Below are positions 1 through 8,313 of a stretch of DNA of 64,000 nucleotides, piece after piece. The stretch is from Paracoccaceae bacterium. GTDB lineage: Bacteria; Pseudomonadota; Alphaproteobacteria; Rhodobacterales; Rhodobacteraceae. The DNA lies in NCBI GenBank assembly GCA_014879735.1, contig JACSRN010000103.1:52808-116807 (forward strand). Direction: 5' to 3'. The translations under genes were made by a program, and so were the position numbers. Position 1 is the first letter of the stretch, and the number at the start of each line of letters is the position of its first letter. The notes beneath the pieces were generated by a model. The model made no database searches and was not told the origin of the DNA. It saw only the letters and a program-made list of their open reading frames with translations.

Positions 1-2
1 AC

Positions 3-1025
3 GAGGATCGCCTGATCGCAGGCCGGCGTCGCAATCTGGCCGGCATCGTCACGGCCTTTCTGGCCGAACTGCGCGACAGGGCCGAAGCGACGACCGGGCT
101 ACGGTTCCGCCGCGTCCTTTCCGGCCGCCCGGTGCATTTCCACACCCGGGACGCGGCGCAGGACGCCCGCGCCGAAATCGACTTGCGCGCCTGTTATCTT
201 GCCGCGGGTTTCGATGAGATTGCCTTTCTGGCCGAACCCGAGGCGGCAGCCTTGGCATGCCACGGCCTCGGCCGGGCGGACGGTCCGGGACTGATCGTCG
301 ACATCGGCGGCGGCACCTCCGACTTTTCGATCTTCCGCAGCGCTGGGGCGGGCATCGAGATCCTTGCCAGCCACGGCATCCGCCTGGGCGGCACCGATTT
401 CGACCGTTCGATCTCGTTGACACATGCCATGCCGGCCCTGGGCCGCGGCGGGCAGTTGCGGCGCGACATCGGGCCGGGTCTGCTGCCGACCCCGGGTGCG
501 ATCTATACCGAGCTGGCGAACTGGGCGATGATCCCGTTCCTCTACACGCCGGACACGCGGCGTCAGGCCCGGGAAATGGCACGGCTGGCGGTCGACCGGC
601 GCAAGATGGATCGGCTGGTGACGGTGCTGGAAGAGGAGCTCGGCCACGACCTGGCCTTTGCGGTAGAACGCGCGAAGATCGCCGCCAATTCCGGCATGCA
701 GGAGGCCCGCATCGCCATGGGTTTCATCGAGCGCGGCCTGTCCCGTGCTGTGCACCCCGAAACGATGGATCGCGTGCTGGTCCGCCACCGCGCCGCGCTG
801 GCTGACGCCGCGGCCCAGACATTGCAGATGGCGGCCATCCCGCCCGAAGCCATCGGCCGGGTAATTCTGGTTGGCGGATCGAGCCTGATGGGCCTGGTTG
901 CGGACGAGGCGCTGCGGCTGTGCCCGCGGGCGGAACTCGTTCGCTCCGAAGCGTTCACCGCGGTGGTGGACGGGCTGGCGCTGGCCACCGCCGGGCAGCA
1001 GGCAGGTCGGGACAACACCCGATAG
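3..1025 (+). CDS. Hsp70-family protein (YegD-like), 5' end outside window
   Basis: The reading frame is open from base 3, well upstream of the ATG at 132 listed in the ORF track, so the gene starts left of the window. The visible part has the actin/Hsp70 ATPase phosphate loop (IVDIGGGTSDFSIF) and near the C-terminus VILVGGSSLMG, the adenosine motif of Hsp70 proteins. There is no substrate-binding domain of DnaK size after the ATPase core, which fits YegD-like ATPases rather than DnaK. Role inferred: chaperone-like cytoplasmic ATPase, client unknown. It is not the diol dehydratase reactivase, whose sequence is distinct. Family call firm, function not. Confidence 0.85.
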   Translation, partial: EDRLIAGRRRNLAGIVTAFLAELRDRAEATTGLRFRRVLSGRPVHFHTRDAAQDARAEIDLRACYLAAGFDEIAFLAEPEAAALACHGLGRADGPGLIVDIGGGTSDFSIFRSAGAGIEILASHGIRLGGTDFDRSISLTHAMPALGRGGQLRRDIGPGLLPTPGAIYTELANWAMIPFLYTPDTRRQAREMARLAVDRRKMDRLVTVLEEELGHDLAFAVERAKIAANSGMQEARIAMGFIERGLSRAVHPETMDRVLVRHRAALADAAAQTLQMAAIPPEAIGRVILVGGSSLMGLVADEALRLCPRAELVRSEAFTAVVDGLALATAGQQAGRDNTR

Positions 1026-1245
1026 AAAAAGTCAACTATCTGATTTTCTACAGATTTATCTTGTATCGCATCCCGGCCCGCGGTATTTCCGCTGCAAGGA
1101 CGCAAGCCCGCCATTGGCCAGCCAGCAACCCGACTCCTGCCCGATCAAACACGCCCCATCGCCACGCGCGACCTGTCATGGCGTGCGAAACCCGTTGTGT
1201 TTGCGGTTCCGTCGCGGTTTCCTGGTTTCGGATCGGGAGGGATCA

Positions 1246-2286
1246 ATGCGCCGCACAGCCGGAGAACTCGACGGCCACCGCGTCGAAACCGTCACGTTGA
1301 CCGGCAATGCCGGGCTGCGCATCGACATCATGACCTACGGCGCCCGCCTTGTGGGTCTGGAGGTCGCGGGGCGCGACGGGCAGCCGGCCGATATCGCGCT
1401 CGGCTACCGCGACCTCGACGCCTGGGCTGCCTCGACCACTTATATCGGTGCCACCTGCGGCCGCTGCGCCAACCGGATCGGCGGCGCCGGCTTTGTGCTG
1501 GACGGTCGCGAGATCCGGCTTGACCGCAATGAAGGCGCCAACACGCTGCATGGCGGGACACAGGGCTTTGACCGCAAGCACTGGCAGATCGACGAGGCGA
1601 CACCCCGCGCCGTCTCGCTGACCGCGGTATCCGAAGCCGGAGAGATGGGCTTTCCCGGCCGGATGAAGATGCGCACCACCTACCGGATCGACGCGCAGAA
1701 CCGCTTGCGGATCGAGATGGAAGCCACGACCGATGCGCCCACCGTCGCCAATATCGTGAACCACGCCTATTTCAACCTGGCCGGCACGGGCGACGTGCTG
1801 GGCCAGATGTTGCGGATCGAGGCCGGGCATTACACCCCTGCCGATGCAGCCCTGATCGTTACCGGCGAAATCCGCGCCGTCGACGGCACGGCCTTCGATT
1901 TCCGGACCGCCCGCCCCATCGGCCTGCAACTGCCGGGCGATGCCGGATTCGATACCAACTTCTGCCTCTCTGCCCCGACCGGGCCCCTGGCGGGCGAGAT
2001 GCTGCGCTTTGCCGCCGAGGCCTGGGACCCCGGTTCGGGCCGTCGGCTTCGGCTCTGGACCACAGAGCCGGGGTTGCAGTTCTATTCCGGCGGCTATCTC
2101 GACGACAGCCTGCCCGGCAAGGCGGGCGCGATCCGCCGCTTCGGCGGCTTTGCGCTGGAGACGCAGAAGTTTCCCGACAGCCCGAACCGGCCGCAGTTCC
2201 CCTCGTGCCGGTTGGATCCGGGCCGGACCTACCGCCATGTCATGCTGTTCGACTTCACCCCGCAGGAGGCCGGTACACCGTCGTAG
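1246..2286 (+). CDS. galM: Aldose 1-epimerase (galactose mutarotase)
   Basis: Interconverts alpha and beta anomers of aldoses in the cytoplasm. The 346-residue product has the expected length and family motifs: an N-terminal beta-sandwich start (MTYGARLVGLEV), the conserved NRIGG around residue 82, NEGANTLHGG with a conserved His, VNHAYFNLAG with the second catalytic His, and a late GLQFYSGGYLD stretch. The ORF track starts at 898, but that extension runs through the previous gene. ATG 1246 follows GGGAGG (1235-1240) with normal spacing, so I choose it. It stands alone between the Hsp70-like gene and RNase D, so no sugar pathway is implied by context. Confidence 0.9.
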   Translation: MRRTAGELDGHRVETVTLTGNAGLRIDIMTYGARLVGLEVAGRDGQPADIALGYRDLDAWAASTTYIGATCGRCANRIGGAGFVLDGREIRLDRNEGANTLHGGTQGFDRKHWQIDEATPRAVSLTAVSEAGEMGFPGRMKMRTTYRIDAQNRLRIEMEATTDAPTVANIVNHAYFNLAGTGDVLGQMLRIEAGHYTPADAALIVTGEIRAVDGTAFDFRTARPIGLQLPGDAGFDTNFCLSAPTGPLAGEMLRFAAEAWDPGSGRRLRLWTTEPGLQFYSGGYLDDSLPGKAGAIRRFGGFALETQKFPDSPNRPQFPSCRLDPGRTYRHVMLFDFTPQEAGTPS

Positions 2287-2368
2287 AACGCCGACATGCA
2301 TCGGCGGCGTTGACCGGCCCGGTGGGCAAGGCTAAGTCGGGCGTCATCAACTCCGAAAGGCATGTCCC

Positions 2369-2983
2369 TTGGCCATCCATCTTTACCGGAACGATCTGCC
2401 AGACGGGCTGGCCCTTGGTCCGGTTGTCGCCATCGACACCGAGACGATGGGCCTTGACCCGCGGCGCGACCGGCTGTGCGTGGTGCAATTGTCGTCGGGC
2501 GACGGCAGTGCCCATCTGGTGCAGATCGCCCGCGGCCAGACCCGCGCGCCCAACCTGGAACGCCTGCTGACCGACCCGGCGGTGCTCAAGCTGTTTCACT
2601 TCGGCCGTTTCGATATCGCCGCGCTGAAACAGGCGTTCGGCGTGACGACGGCGCCGGTCTGGTGCACCAAGATCGCTTCGAAGCTGGTCCGTACCTTCAC
2701 CGACCGGCACGGGCTGAAATACCTGCTGGCCGATCTGGTCGGCGTCGACGTGTCAAAGCAGCAGCAGACCAGCGACTGGGGCTCGGCCGAACTGACCGAG
2801 GCGCAGAAGGATTATGCCGCTTCGGACGTTCTTTACCTGCATGCGCTGAAGGCGGCGCTGGAGGAGCGGCTGATCCGCGAAGGGCGGCTTGACCTGGCCC
2901 AGCGCCTGTTCGCCTTCCTGCCGACCCGGGCCGAACTGGACCTGATGGGCTGGGACGACACCCACGACATCTACATGCATTGA
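2369..2983 (+). CDS. rnd: Ribonuclease D-like 3'-5' exonuclease
   Basis: Single-domain DEDD-family 3'-5' exoribonuclease of 204 residues, about half the length of E. coli RNase D because the C-terminal HRDC domains are missing; short forms are common in alphaproteobacteria. Motif I is VVAIDTETMGLDP (DxE), motif II lies around LFHFGRFDIAAL, and the DEDDy C-terminal motif is around QKDYAASDVLYL. The start is TTG at 2369, preceded by AAGG at good spacing; an upstream ATG (2362) is out of frame. It lies 4 bases before lptC, so the two are probably co-transcribed. Confidence 0.88.
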   Translation: MAIHLYRNDLPDGLALGPVVAIDTETMGLDPRRDRLCVVQLSSGDGSAHLVQIARGQTRAPNLERLLTDPAVLKLFHFGRFDIAALKQAFGVTTAPVWCTKIASKLVRTFTDRHGLKYLLADLVGVDVSKQQQTSDWGSAELTEAQKDYAASDVLYLHALKAALEERLIREGRLDLAQRLFAFLPTRAELDLMGWDDTHDIYMH

Positions 2984-2987
2984 CGCC

Positions 2988-3620
2988 ATGGCCGGGATCG
3001 ACCGCCATTCGCGCCTGGTGAACTGGTTGAAGGTCGGCCTGCCGCTGGTCGCGCTGGCGCTTCTGTCAACGTTGTTCCTGCTTGGCGACAGGATCGATCC
3101 GTCGGATGCGATCCCCTATGCCGAAGTCGATGTCGAGGCGCTGGCCCGCAATCCGCGGATGACGGCCCCCTCCTATGCCGGCACCACCTCGGACGGCGCC
3201 GAGATCAGTGTCACGGCCGAGGCTGCGCGGCCCGCCACCGCCGATCGCACGGCCGCGGCGCTGCGGGTGACGGCCGAACTGAGGATGCCCGGCGGCGGCA
3301 GTGCCGAGATCCTTGCCGGCACGGCAGAGATCGACACCGGCGCGGGCGTACTGCGCCTGTCGGATGGGGTGACGCTGATCTCCTCCTCGGGCTACCGGAT
3401 CGAGACACCGGGACTCGACACTGCGCTTGACCGCTCGCATGCCGAAAGCACCGGCCCGGTCGAGGCGACGGGCCCGGCCGGCCGGATCGAGGCGCAGAAT
3501 TTCACGCTGGAGCGGCAGGACGGCGACGGAACCGGCGGGAAAGCCTATCTTCTGGTTTTCTCCGAACAGGTTAAGCTGATATATCTTCCGGGCGGTAAAG
3601 CCCCTGACACGGAACCCTGA
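2988..3620 (+). CDS. lptC: LPS export protein LptC
   Basis: Bitopic inner-membrane protein of the LPS transport bridge; it hands LPS from the LptBFG ABC extractor to LptA. The 210-residue product has one N-terminal transmembrane helix (about residues 15-33, LKVGLPLVALALLSTLFLLG) and then a periplasmic region rich in short beta-strands, as expected for the OstA/LptC jelly roll. Sequence conservation in LptC is low, so the call leans on its position directly before lptA and lptB. Its TGA abuts the lptA ATG (3620/3621), indicating translational coupling. Confidence 0.85.
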   Translation: MAGIDRHSRLVNWLKVGLPLVALALLSTLFLLGDRIDPSDAIPYAEVDVEALARNPRMTAPSYAGTTSDGAEISVTAEAARPATADRTAAALRVTAELRMPGGGSAEILAGTAEIDTGAGVLRLSDGVTLISSSGYRIETPGLDTALDRSHAESTGPVEATGPAGRIEAQNFTLERQDGDGTGGKAYLLVFSEQVKLIYLPGGKAPDTEP

Positions 3621-4103
3621 ATGACCCGCCTGGTCCTTGCCCTGATCCTTGCACTTGCCGCCACCCCTGCCGCCGCCCAGCAGGCGGCGGTCGATTTCGG
3701 CGGGCTGAAGCAGGATACGACCCTGCCGGTCACGGTCGAGGCCGATCGGCTGGCCGTGAACAATGCCGATGGCAGCGCGGTCTTTACCGGCAATGTCCGC
3801 GTCGCGCAGGGCGAGATGCGGCTGGCCGCTGCCGAGGTGACGGTCGCCTACGGTCAGGATGGAACCTCGATCTCGCAGCTTCACGCGACGGGCGGCGTGA
3901 CCATCGTCAATGCCGCCGATGCGGCCGAGGCCCGCGAGGCGATCTATACCATCGACAGCGGAACCATCGTGATGACCGGAGACGTCCTTTTGACCCAGGG
4001 CGCCAGCACCATGGCGGGGCAGAAGCTGACGATCCACTTGAAGGATGGGACGGGCGTGATGGAGGGGCGGGTTTCCACCACCTTCATGCCGGGCGGAAAC
4101 TGA
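3621..4103 (+). CDS. lptA: LPS transport periplasmic protein LptA
   Basis: Periplasmic bridge protein carrying LPS between LptC and LptD. The 160-residue product starts with a signal peptide (LVLALILALAATPAAAQ, cleavage near residue 20) and continues with the OstA repeat pattern (VEADRLAVNNADGSAVFTGN, then MTGDVLLTQGASTMAGQ). It starts directly after lptC and its stop overlaps the lptB ATG by one base (ATGA-type junction at 4103). Length and domain are normal for the family. Confidence 0.9.
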   Translation: MTRLVLALILALAATPAAAQQAAVDFGGLKQDTTLPVTVEADRLAVNNADGSAVFTGNVRVAQGEMRLAAAEVTVAYGQDGTSISQLHATGGVTIVNAADAAEAREAIYTIDSGTIVMTGDVLLTQGASTMAGQKLTIHLKDGTGVMEGRVSTTFMPGGN

Positions 4104-4864
4104 TGCCCCAGCGCCCGGACCTGACGATGACGCCCGGCTCGCAGGGGCTTTCGGTCCGCAGCCTGCGCAAGTCCTACAAGAAGCGTCCCGTCATCCGCGA
4201 CGTCTCGATGGATCTGCGCCGCGGCGAGGTGGTGGCGCTGCTTGGCCCCAACGGCTCGGGCAAGACGACCTGCTTTTACTCCATCGCCGGCCTTGTCACG
4301 CCGGAGGGCGGCCAGGTGCTGATCGACGGGCGCGATGTCACGCTGCTGCCCATGTACCGCCGCGCCCGGCTGGGGATCGGCTATCTGCCGCAGGAAGTGT
4401 CGATCTTCCGCGGACTTTCGGTCGAGGACAATATCCTTGCCGTCTTGGAAATCTGTGAGCCTGACGGCCACAAGCGGCGCGAGCGGCTGGAGGAACTGCT
4501 GGGCGAATTCTCGATCACCCATCTGCGCCAGACCCCCGCGCTGGCGCTGTCCGGCGGCGAGCGGCGCCGGGTCGAGATTGCGCGCTGTCTGGCCGCCGAT
4601 CCGAAGTATCTGCTTCTCGACGAACCCTTCGCCGGCGTCGATCCCATCGCGGTCGGCGAAATCCGCCATCTGGTGCAGGATTTGAAGTCGCGCGGGATCG
4701 GTGTCCTGATCACCGACCACAATGTCCGCGAAACGCTGGAGATCGTCGACCGGGCTTATATCCTGCATGACGGGACGATGCTGATGTCGGGGACCACGGA
4801 CGAGGTCATCCGGGACGAAATGGTGCGCCGGGTCTACCTTGGCGAGAATTTCCGGATCATGTGA
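4103..4864 (+). CDS. lptB: LPS export ABC transporter ATPase LptB
   Basis: Cytoplasmic ATPase that powers LPS extraction by LptFG. The 253 residues contain Walker A GPNGSGKTT (about residues 48-56), Q-loop YLPQEVSIFRGLS, signature LSGGERRRVE, Walker B YLLLDEPFAGVDP and the H-loop ITDHNVRETL. These, including the VSIFRGLSVEDN coupling segment, are typical of LptB. LptF and LptG are not here, as usual, since they map elsewhere. In many proteobacteria rpoN follows lptB; here hpf follows directly. Confidence 0.95.
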   Translation: MPQRPDLTMTPGSQGLSVRSLRKSYKKRPVIRDVSMDLRRGEVVALLGPNGSGKTTCFYSIAGLVTPEGGQVLIDGRDVTLLPMYRRARLGIGYLPQEVSIFRGLSVEDNILAVLEICEPDGHKRRERLEELLGEFSITHLRQTPALALSGGERRRVEIARCLAADPKYLLLDEPFAGVDPIAVGEIRHLVQDLKSRGIGVLITDHNVRETLEIVDRAYILHDGTMLMSGTTDEVIRDEMVRRVYLGENFRIM

Positions 4865-4888
4865 ACCAACTCTCCGATTCAGTTGACA

Positions 4889-4907
4889 GGTGACTTGCGC
4901 TGTCACC
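4889..4907 (+). terminator. Small hairpin after lptB
   Basis: GGTGAC TTGCGCT GTCACC forms a 6-bp stem with a 7-base loop 25 bases past the lptB stop. There is no U-tract, so it may be an attenuator, an mRNA-stabilising end or chance. TTGACA at 4883-4888, just before it, resembles a -35 box, but no good -10 follows at 17 bases. Confidence 0.25.
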
Positions 4908-5074
4908 AAATGGCCATGATGCGCGCGACATTCACCCTCGCTTTCCCGCCGATGCGATCCATTTTCGCGCCGGCGCCTCTTGCGAGGCCGGCCTATCCTG
5001 CACAGGTCAGACTTACGGCCCGGCCCCCGGCGAAGAGGATCGTCGCGCCCGGAAAAGACAGAAGAGGAGAGATC

Positions 5075-5650
5075 ATGCGCTACCAGATCAGCGGCAAGCA
5101 GATGGACATCGGAGAAGCCCTGACGACGCACGTCAAGGCCGAGATCGGCGAACTGGTCGACAAATACGCCCAGCGACCGACCGACGCGGTCGTGGTCTTT
5201 TCCAAATCCGCGCACGAATACGTCTGCGAGACGGTCATCCATCTGTCGACCGGTCTGACGGCCCAGGCCAACGGTCACGCCGCCGAGATCTATGCTGCCT
5301 TCGAATCCTGCCGGGAACGGCTGGACAAGCAGGTTCGCCGCTACAAGCGCCGCATCCGCAATCATCACAATGACCGCAAGGCGCCGGTTGAATATGGCGA
5401 GGCTGCCAAGTATATCCTCGCTCCATCCGAAGAGACCGAGGATGCCGAGCCAGACACGCTTGCCCCCGTGGTCATCGCCGAGATGGAAGCCAAGATTCCA
5501 TCGATCACCGTGGGCGAGGCCGTGATGCAACTGGAACTGGCGGGGCAGAAACTTCTGGTCTTCCGCAACGAAGGGCACGGGGGCGTGAACGTGGTGTATC
5601 GTCGGGAAGACGGCAACATCGGCTGGATCGATCCCCGCAACAGCCGCTGA
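5075..5650 (+). CDS. hpf: Ribosome hibernation-promoting factor, long form
   Basis: Binds the 30S decoding centre and dimerises 70S ribosomes into inactive 100S particles in stationary phase. The 191-residue product has an N-terminal S30AE domain (MRYQISGKQMDIGEALTTHV to about residue 100), a linker, and the C-terminal dimerisation domain of long HPF (VGEAVMQLELAGQKLLVFRN, ending VVYRREDGNIGWIDP). The ORF track starts at 4883, but ATG 5075 follows GAGGAGAG and begins the conserved domain. ptsN follows 30 bases downstream, the usual pairing in proteobacteria. Confidence 0.93.
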   Translation: MRYQISGKQMDIGEALTTHVKAEIGELVDKYAQRPTDAVVVFSKSAHEYVCETVIHLSTGLTAQANGHAAEIYAAFESCRERLDKQVRRYKRRIRNHHNDRKAPVEYGEAAKYILAPSEETEDAEPDTLAPVVIAEMEAKIPSITVGEAVMQLELAGQKLLVFRNEGHGGVNVVYRREDGNIGWIDPRNSR

Positions 5651-5680
5651 CGGCTGCCCGTCACAGGAATTCTGTACCCC

Positions 5681-6145
5681 ATGGATCTTTCCAGTCTTCT
5701 CGTTCCCGCATCTGTTCGTGTCGTTGGACAGTTCACCTCGAAGAAGCGGCTGTTTCAGGAACTTGGCGAGATCGCCCAGCAAGCCTGGCAGATTCCAGCC
5801 GCCGCCGCCGTCGATGGCCTGCAGGAGCGCGAGACACTGGGACCCACCGGCGTGGGGCATGGCATCGCCCTGCCCCATGCGCGGCTTGACGATTTGAACC
5901 GGATCGCCGGCATCTTCATCCGGCTGGAAAAGCCGCTGGATTACGATTCGGTCGACCGACAGCCGGTCGACCTGGTCTTCGGCCTGCTGGCCCCCAAGGA
6001 TTCGGGCGTGGATCATCTGAAGGCGCTGGCGCTGGTCAGCCGCACGATGCGCGACACCGCGCTGGTGCAAAAGCTGCGGGCGAACAGCGATCCCGCCAAG
6101 ATCCATGCGATCCTGATCGAATCGCGGGCGAACAAGGCTGCCTGA
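5681..6145 (+). CDS. ptsN: PTS-Ntr EIIA component PtsN
   Basis: Phosphoacceptor of the nitrogen-related phosphotransferase system; a regulatory protein that does not transport sugar and affects potassium transport and metabolism by protein contact. The 154-residue EIIA domain contains the phosphorylation-site motif GPTGVGHGIALPHARL, whose second His is the expected acceptor. The ATG at 5681 starts the conserved fold (MDLSSLLVPASVRV). It is the last gene of the lpt-hpf-ptsN block; a strong hairpin follows. Confidence 0.93.
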   Translation: MDLSSLLVPASVRVVGQFTSKKRLFQELGEIAQQAWQIPAAAAVDGLQERETLGPTGVGHGIALPHARLDDLNRIAGIFIRLEKPLDYDSVDRQPVDLVFGLLAPKDSGVDHLKALALVSRTMRDTALVQKLRANSDPAKIHAILIESRANKAA

Positions 6146-6166
6146 AAACGGTCCTTGGCAACCCCG

Positions 6167-6203
6167 CCGGGGGCGCCCTCCCGCGGTCCTTTAGCGCCCC
6201 CGG
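6167..6203 (+). terminator. GC-rich hairpin after ptsN
   Basis: Perfect 10-bp arms CCGGGGGCGC (6167-6176) and GCGCCCCCGG (6194-6203) with a 17-base loop, 22 bases after the ptsN stop and before the convergent C45 gene. There is no clear T-run, so it may act with Rho or serve both strands. Confidence 0.5.
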
Positions 6204-6339
6204 GGGCAGTCGTCCCGCCGGGACTGTGCTTCGATACCACCGATATTGCGCATCTGCCGGCCTGATGCCGCCCGGCAGATATCGGAATCAGCCGATGACA
6301 GCCGATTGACGCGACCCCGGGATGGCCAAGGCCCAGGGC

Positions 6340-7401
6340 TCAGGCCGCCGCCGGATGCCAGCTGCAGGGCCCACCATCATGAACCTCCATGGTGCCATTG
6401 GCCAGATTCAGCGAAATTGTCGCCAGTGTTGCATATTGGTCGTCAGGATCGCCCGGCAGGGGATGGCAGCACAGCCCGGAATCGCCGCACATATGGCTGT
6501 CCATCGCCTCGATCACCTGTGCCGCATCGCGGACCCCGCCGGCCAACTGGCGGGTCAGCATGTCGCGGCGCAAGAGCGTATCGGGGTTCTTCTTCGGCTC
6601 GGTGTCGGACAGCGCGGGCCGGGGATCGAGGAAATGGTTGGTATGGACCAGCAATCCCGCCGCATCCGGCAGCACGAAGCCCGGGCCGCCGGGATGGACC
6701 TCGACCGTGATCGCTGCCGCGCGCATGCCATCCCAGGCCGACAGGTTCAGCGACGTCGAGGCCGTGGCCATGGCCGCGGCAGCAATCTGCGCCGCATGGG
6801 CGATGTTGGTGCCAAGATCCAGCGTGGCACGGGCAATGACATGGACCGGAACGCCAATGCCGTTGCCGTCATCCGCATGGTGCAGGATGGTGAAGAGAAG
6901 GCCCAGGCCACGGGTATTCATACCCGCCTTTCCGACGATGCCACATTCGGTCATCGTGCGGGTGGTGGTGCCGTCCTCCAGCGGAATTTCCCAGACCAGC
7001 CAGCTGTCACGGAACCGATGATACCAGTCCCAGGTCTGCACGGCGACCGGCGGCAGGTTTCCCCGCTCGCGCAGCGCGATCACGGCAGAGCACTCGCCAC
7101 GCAGCGGTGCGCGCAAGGCGCCAAGCACCTCGGTCCGGGCGTTGATCGCACCGATCAGCCGCGGATCGAGCCCTGCGCCGCTTGCCATGCCGCGCATTTC
7201 CGCCGCCAGATGCGGTGCAAACCCCTCGGTCGCGGCCAGCGCCAGTTCTCCCGGGGCAAAGGGATCATGTGCTGGGTCCAGATCGCGCCACATGGTCCGG
7301 TAGCCCGCCACGGTGGCGGCGATCCGCGAGGCATGGGCGCGGCCGAAATCCTCGCCGCGCGCATAGGGTTCCGTCTCGGTCGAGCGATACAGCCGGGTCA
7401 T
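6340..7401 (-). CDS. C45-family peptidase / acyl-CoA:6-APA acyltransferase-like Ntn hydrolase
   Basis: Ntn hydrolase of the family that includes fungal isopenicillin N acyltransferase; bacterial members are mostly uncharacterised amidases or acyltransferases. The 353-residue product carries the probable autocleavage and nucleophile site RGECSAVIAL (Cys becomes the new N-terminus, about residue 120), then VQTWDWY, which resembles the conserved QNWDW. The ORF track extends to 7683, but the first 94 residues look like arginine-rich non-coding translation; MTRLYRSTETEPYARG is the natural start. It is isolated, with a convergent ptsN terminator on one side and a long gap on the other. A broken relative lies at 46.8-47.7 kb. 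Substrate unknown. Confidence 0.8.
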   Translation of the reverse strand: MTRLYRSTETEPYARGEDFGRAHASRIAATVAGYRTMWRDLDPAHDPFAPGELALAATEGFAPHLAAEMRGMASGAGLDPRLIGAINARTEVLGALRAPLRGECSAVIALRERGNLPPVAVQTWDWYHRFRDSWLVWEIPLEDGTTTRTMTECGIVGKAGMNTRGLGLLFTILHHADDGNGIGVPVHVIARATLDLGTNIAHAAQIAAAAMATASTSLNLSAWDGMRAAAITVEVHPGGPGFVLPDAAGLLVHTNHFLDPRPALSDTEPKKNPDTLLRRDMLTRQLAGGVRDAAQVIEAMDSHMCGDSGLCCHPLPGDPDDQYATLATISLNLANGTMEVHDGGPCSWHPAAA

Positions 7402-7882
7402 GCCACCACTCCACCGCCGCCTGCCCGCGGCCGAGGCGCATCCAATGAGGCACGGCGGGCCGGTCGAGTCTGTATCCGCCGATTGTCGGCAAAGACGCCC
7501 ATGGTTGCGACCCCTTCCTGATGGTTCCGGACATGCCAGATCGGCCCGCCAGCCGCTTCGGCCGTTGCCCGCGCCAAACGCTTTCGGATGCATGGTGCTC
7601 GACCAGAGATCGGCGGGCAAGTGGGCGGCCCCAGAATCGCGGGGTCCCGCGCCGGATTTCCTCAATCCCCGATACCGCGACAATCCCTGTCCCTTGCTAT
7701 GGGCAAGGTTGAGGGTGGCGGGCCACTACCACCTTCCGGCCTCCACCCTCTCCGGGGCAACCGGCGTTTCCACGATACCGGCATCTGCCCCGAAGATACC
7801 GGCTGGCGTCACGTTGTAACCGGCCGCCAGCGCGGGCGCGACAGATCCGGTCTGCGCCGCGGCAGGTCTGCCCCCCGGTGGC
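7402..7882. other. Intergenic region, 481 bases, no gene recognised
   Basis: No frame here encodes anything I recognise, although long open frames exist because of the base composition. It holds two hairpins: CCTTGC TATGG GCAAGG (7692-7708) and GAGGGTGG (7711-7718) with CCACCCTC (7743-7750). They could end the transcript of the GlcG-like gene or belong to the promoter of the C45 gene. Neither has a T-tract. Confidence 0.5.
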
Positions 7883-8296
7883 CTAGGTCAGGCCACAGGC
7901 GGCCAGCGCAGCCTCGGCGCAGGCGATATCCTGCGCGACAAGACCACCGGATACGCCGAGGGCGCCGATGCAGGCGCCATCAACCAGGATTGGCAGGCCG
8001 CCGCCCCACAACAGCATCCGCGCGCGGCTGGCCGCACCGGCGCGCAGTTCCTCGGCGGACATGCGTTCGCGCAACGCCTCGGTCGAGCGGCGAAAGCTGG
8101 CGGCGGTCCAGGCCTTGTCGGTGGCCGCGGTCAGGAAGACCTCGTTCACGCCGTTCATCCGCAGCAGGGCCAGCGGCAGGCCACCGGCATCGGCAGCGAC
8201 CGCAGCGATGCGCCAGCCCTGGCGCGCCGCCTCGTCCACCGCAGCCTGCACCAGCCGCTGCGCCATGGACGCGGCAAGATCTGCCCGCGCCACCAT
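7883..8296 (-). CDS. GlcG/HbpS family (PduO C-terminal-like) heme-binding-type protein
   Basis: A 137-residue single-domain protein of the GlcG/HbpS family (DUF336). It shows the typical N-terminal helix and strand (AQRLVQAAVDEAARQGWRIAAVAADAGG) and the C-terminal GGLPILVDGACIGALGVSGG. The same domain forms the C-terminal half of PduO in propanediol operons and stand-alone GlcG in glycolate operons; some members bind heme. Start ATG 8296 was chosen because the 613-residue frame in the ORF track is antisense to the aldehyde dehydrogenase. It lies 17 bases after that gene, so they are likely co-transcribed, in keeping with a diol/hydroxyacid role. Exact function unknown. Confidence 0.82.
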   Translation of the reverse strand: MVARADLAASMAQRLVQAAVDEAARQGWRIAAVAADAGGLPLALLRMNGVNEVFLTAATDKAWTAASFRRSTEALRERMSAEELRAGAASRARMLLWGGGLPILVDGACIGALGVSGGLVAQDIACAEAALAACGLT

Positions 8297-8313
8297 CACA
8301 TCCGGCCCTGGGG

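Noticed and set aside
3-1025. Hsp70-like partial protein as the diol dehydratase reactivase (DdrA/PduG)
   Set aside because: DdrA shares the ATPase fold, but this sequence has YegD-like Hsp70 motifs and lies 21 kb away beyond the lpt block.
3944-6106. 720-residue minus-strand ORF
   Set aside because: Antisense to lptA, lptB, hpf and ptsN, no recognisable motif; a shadow caused by high GC.
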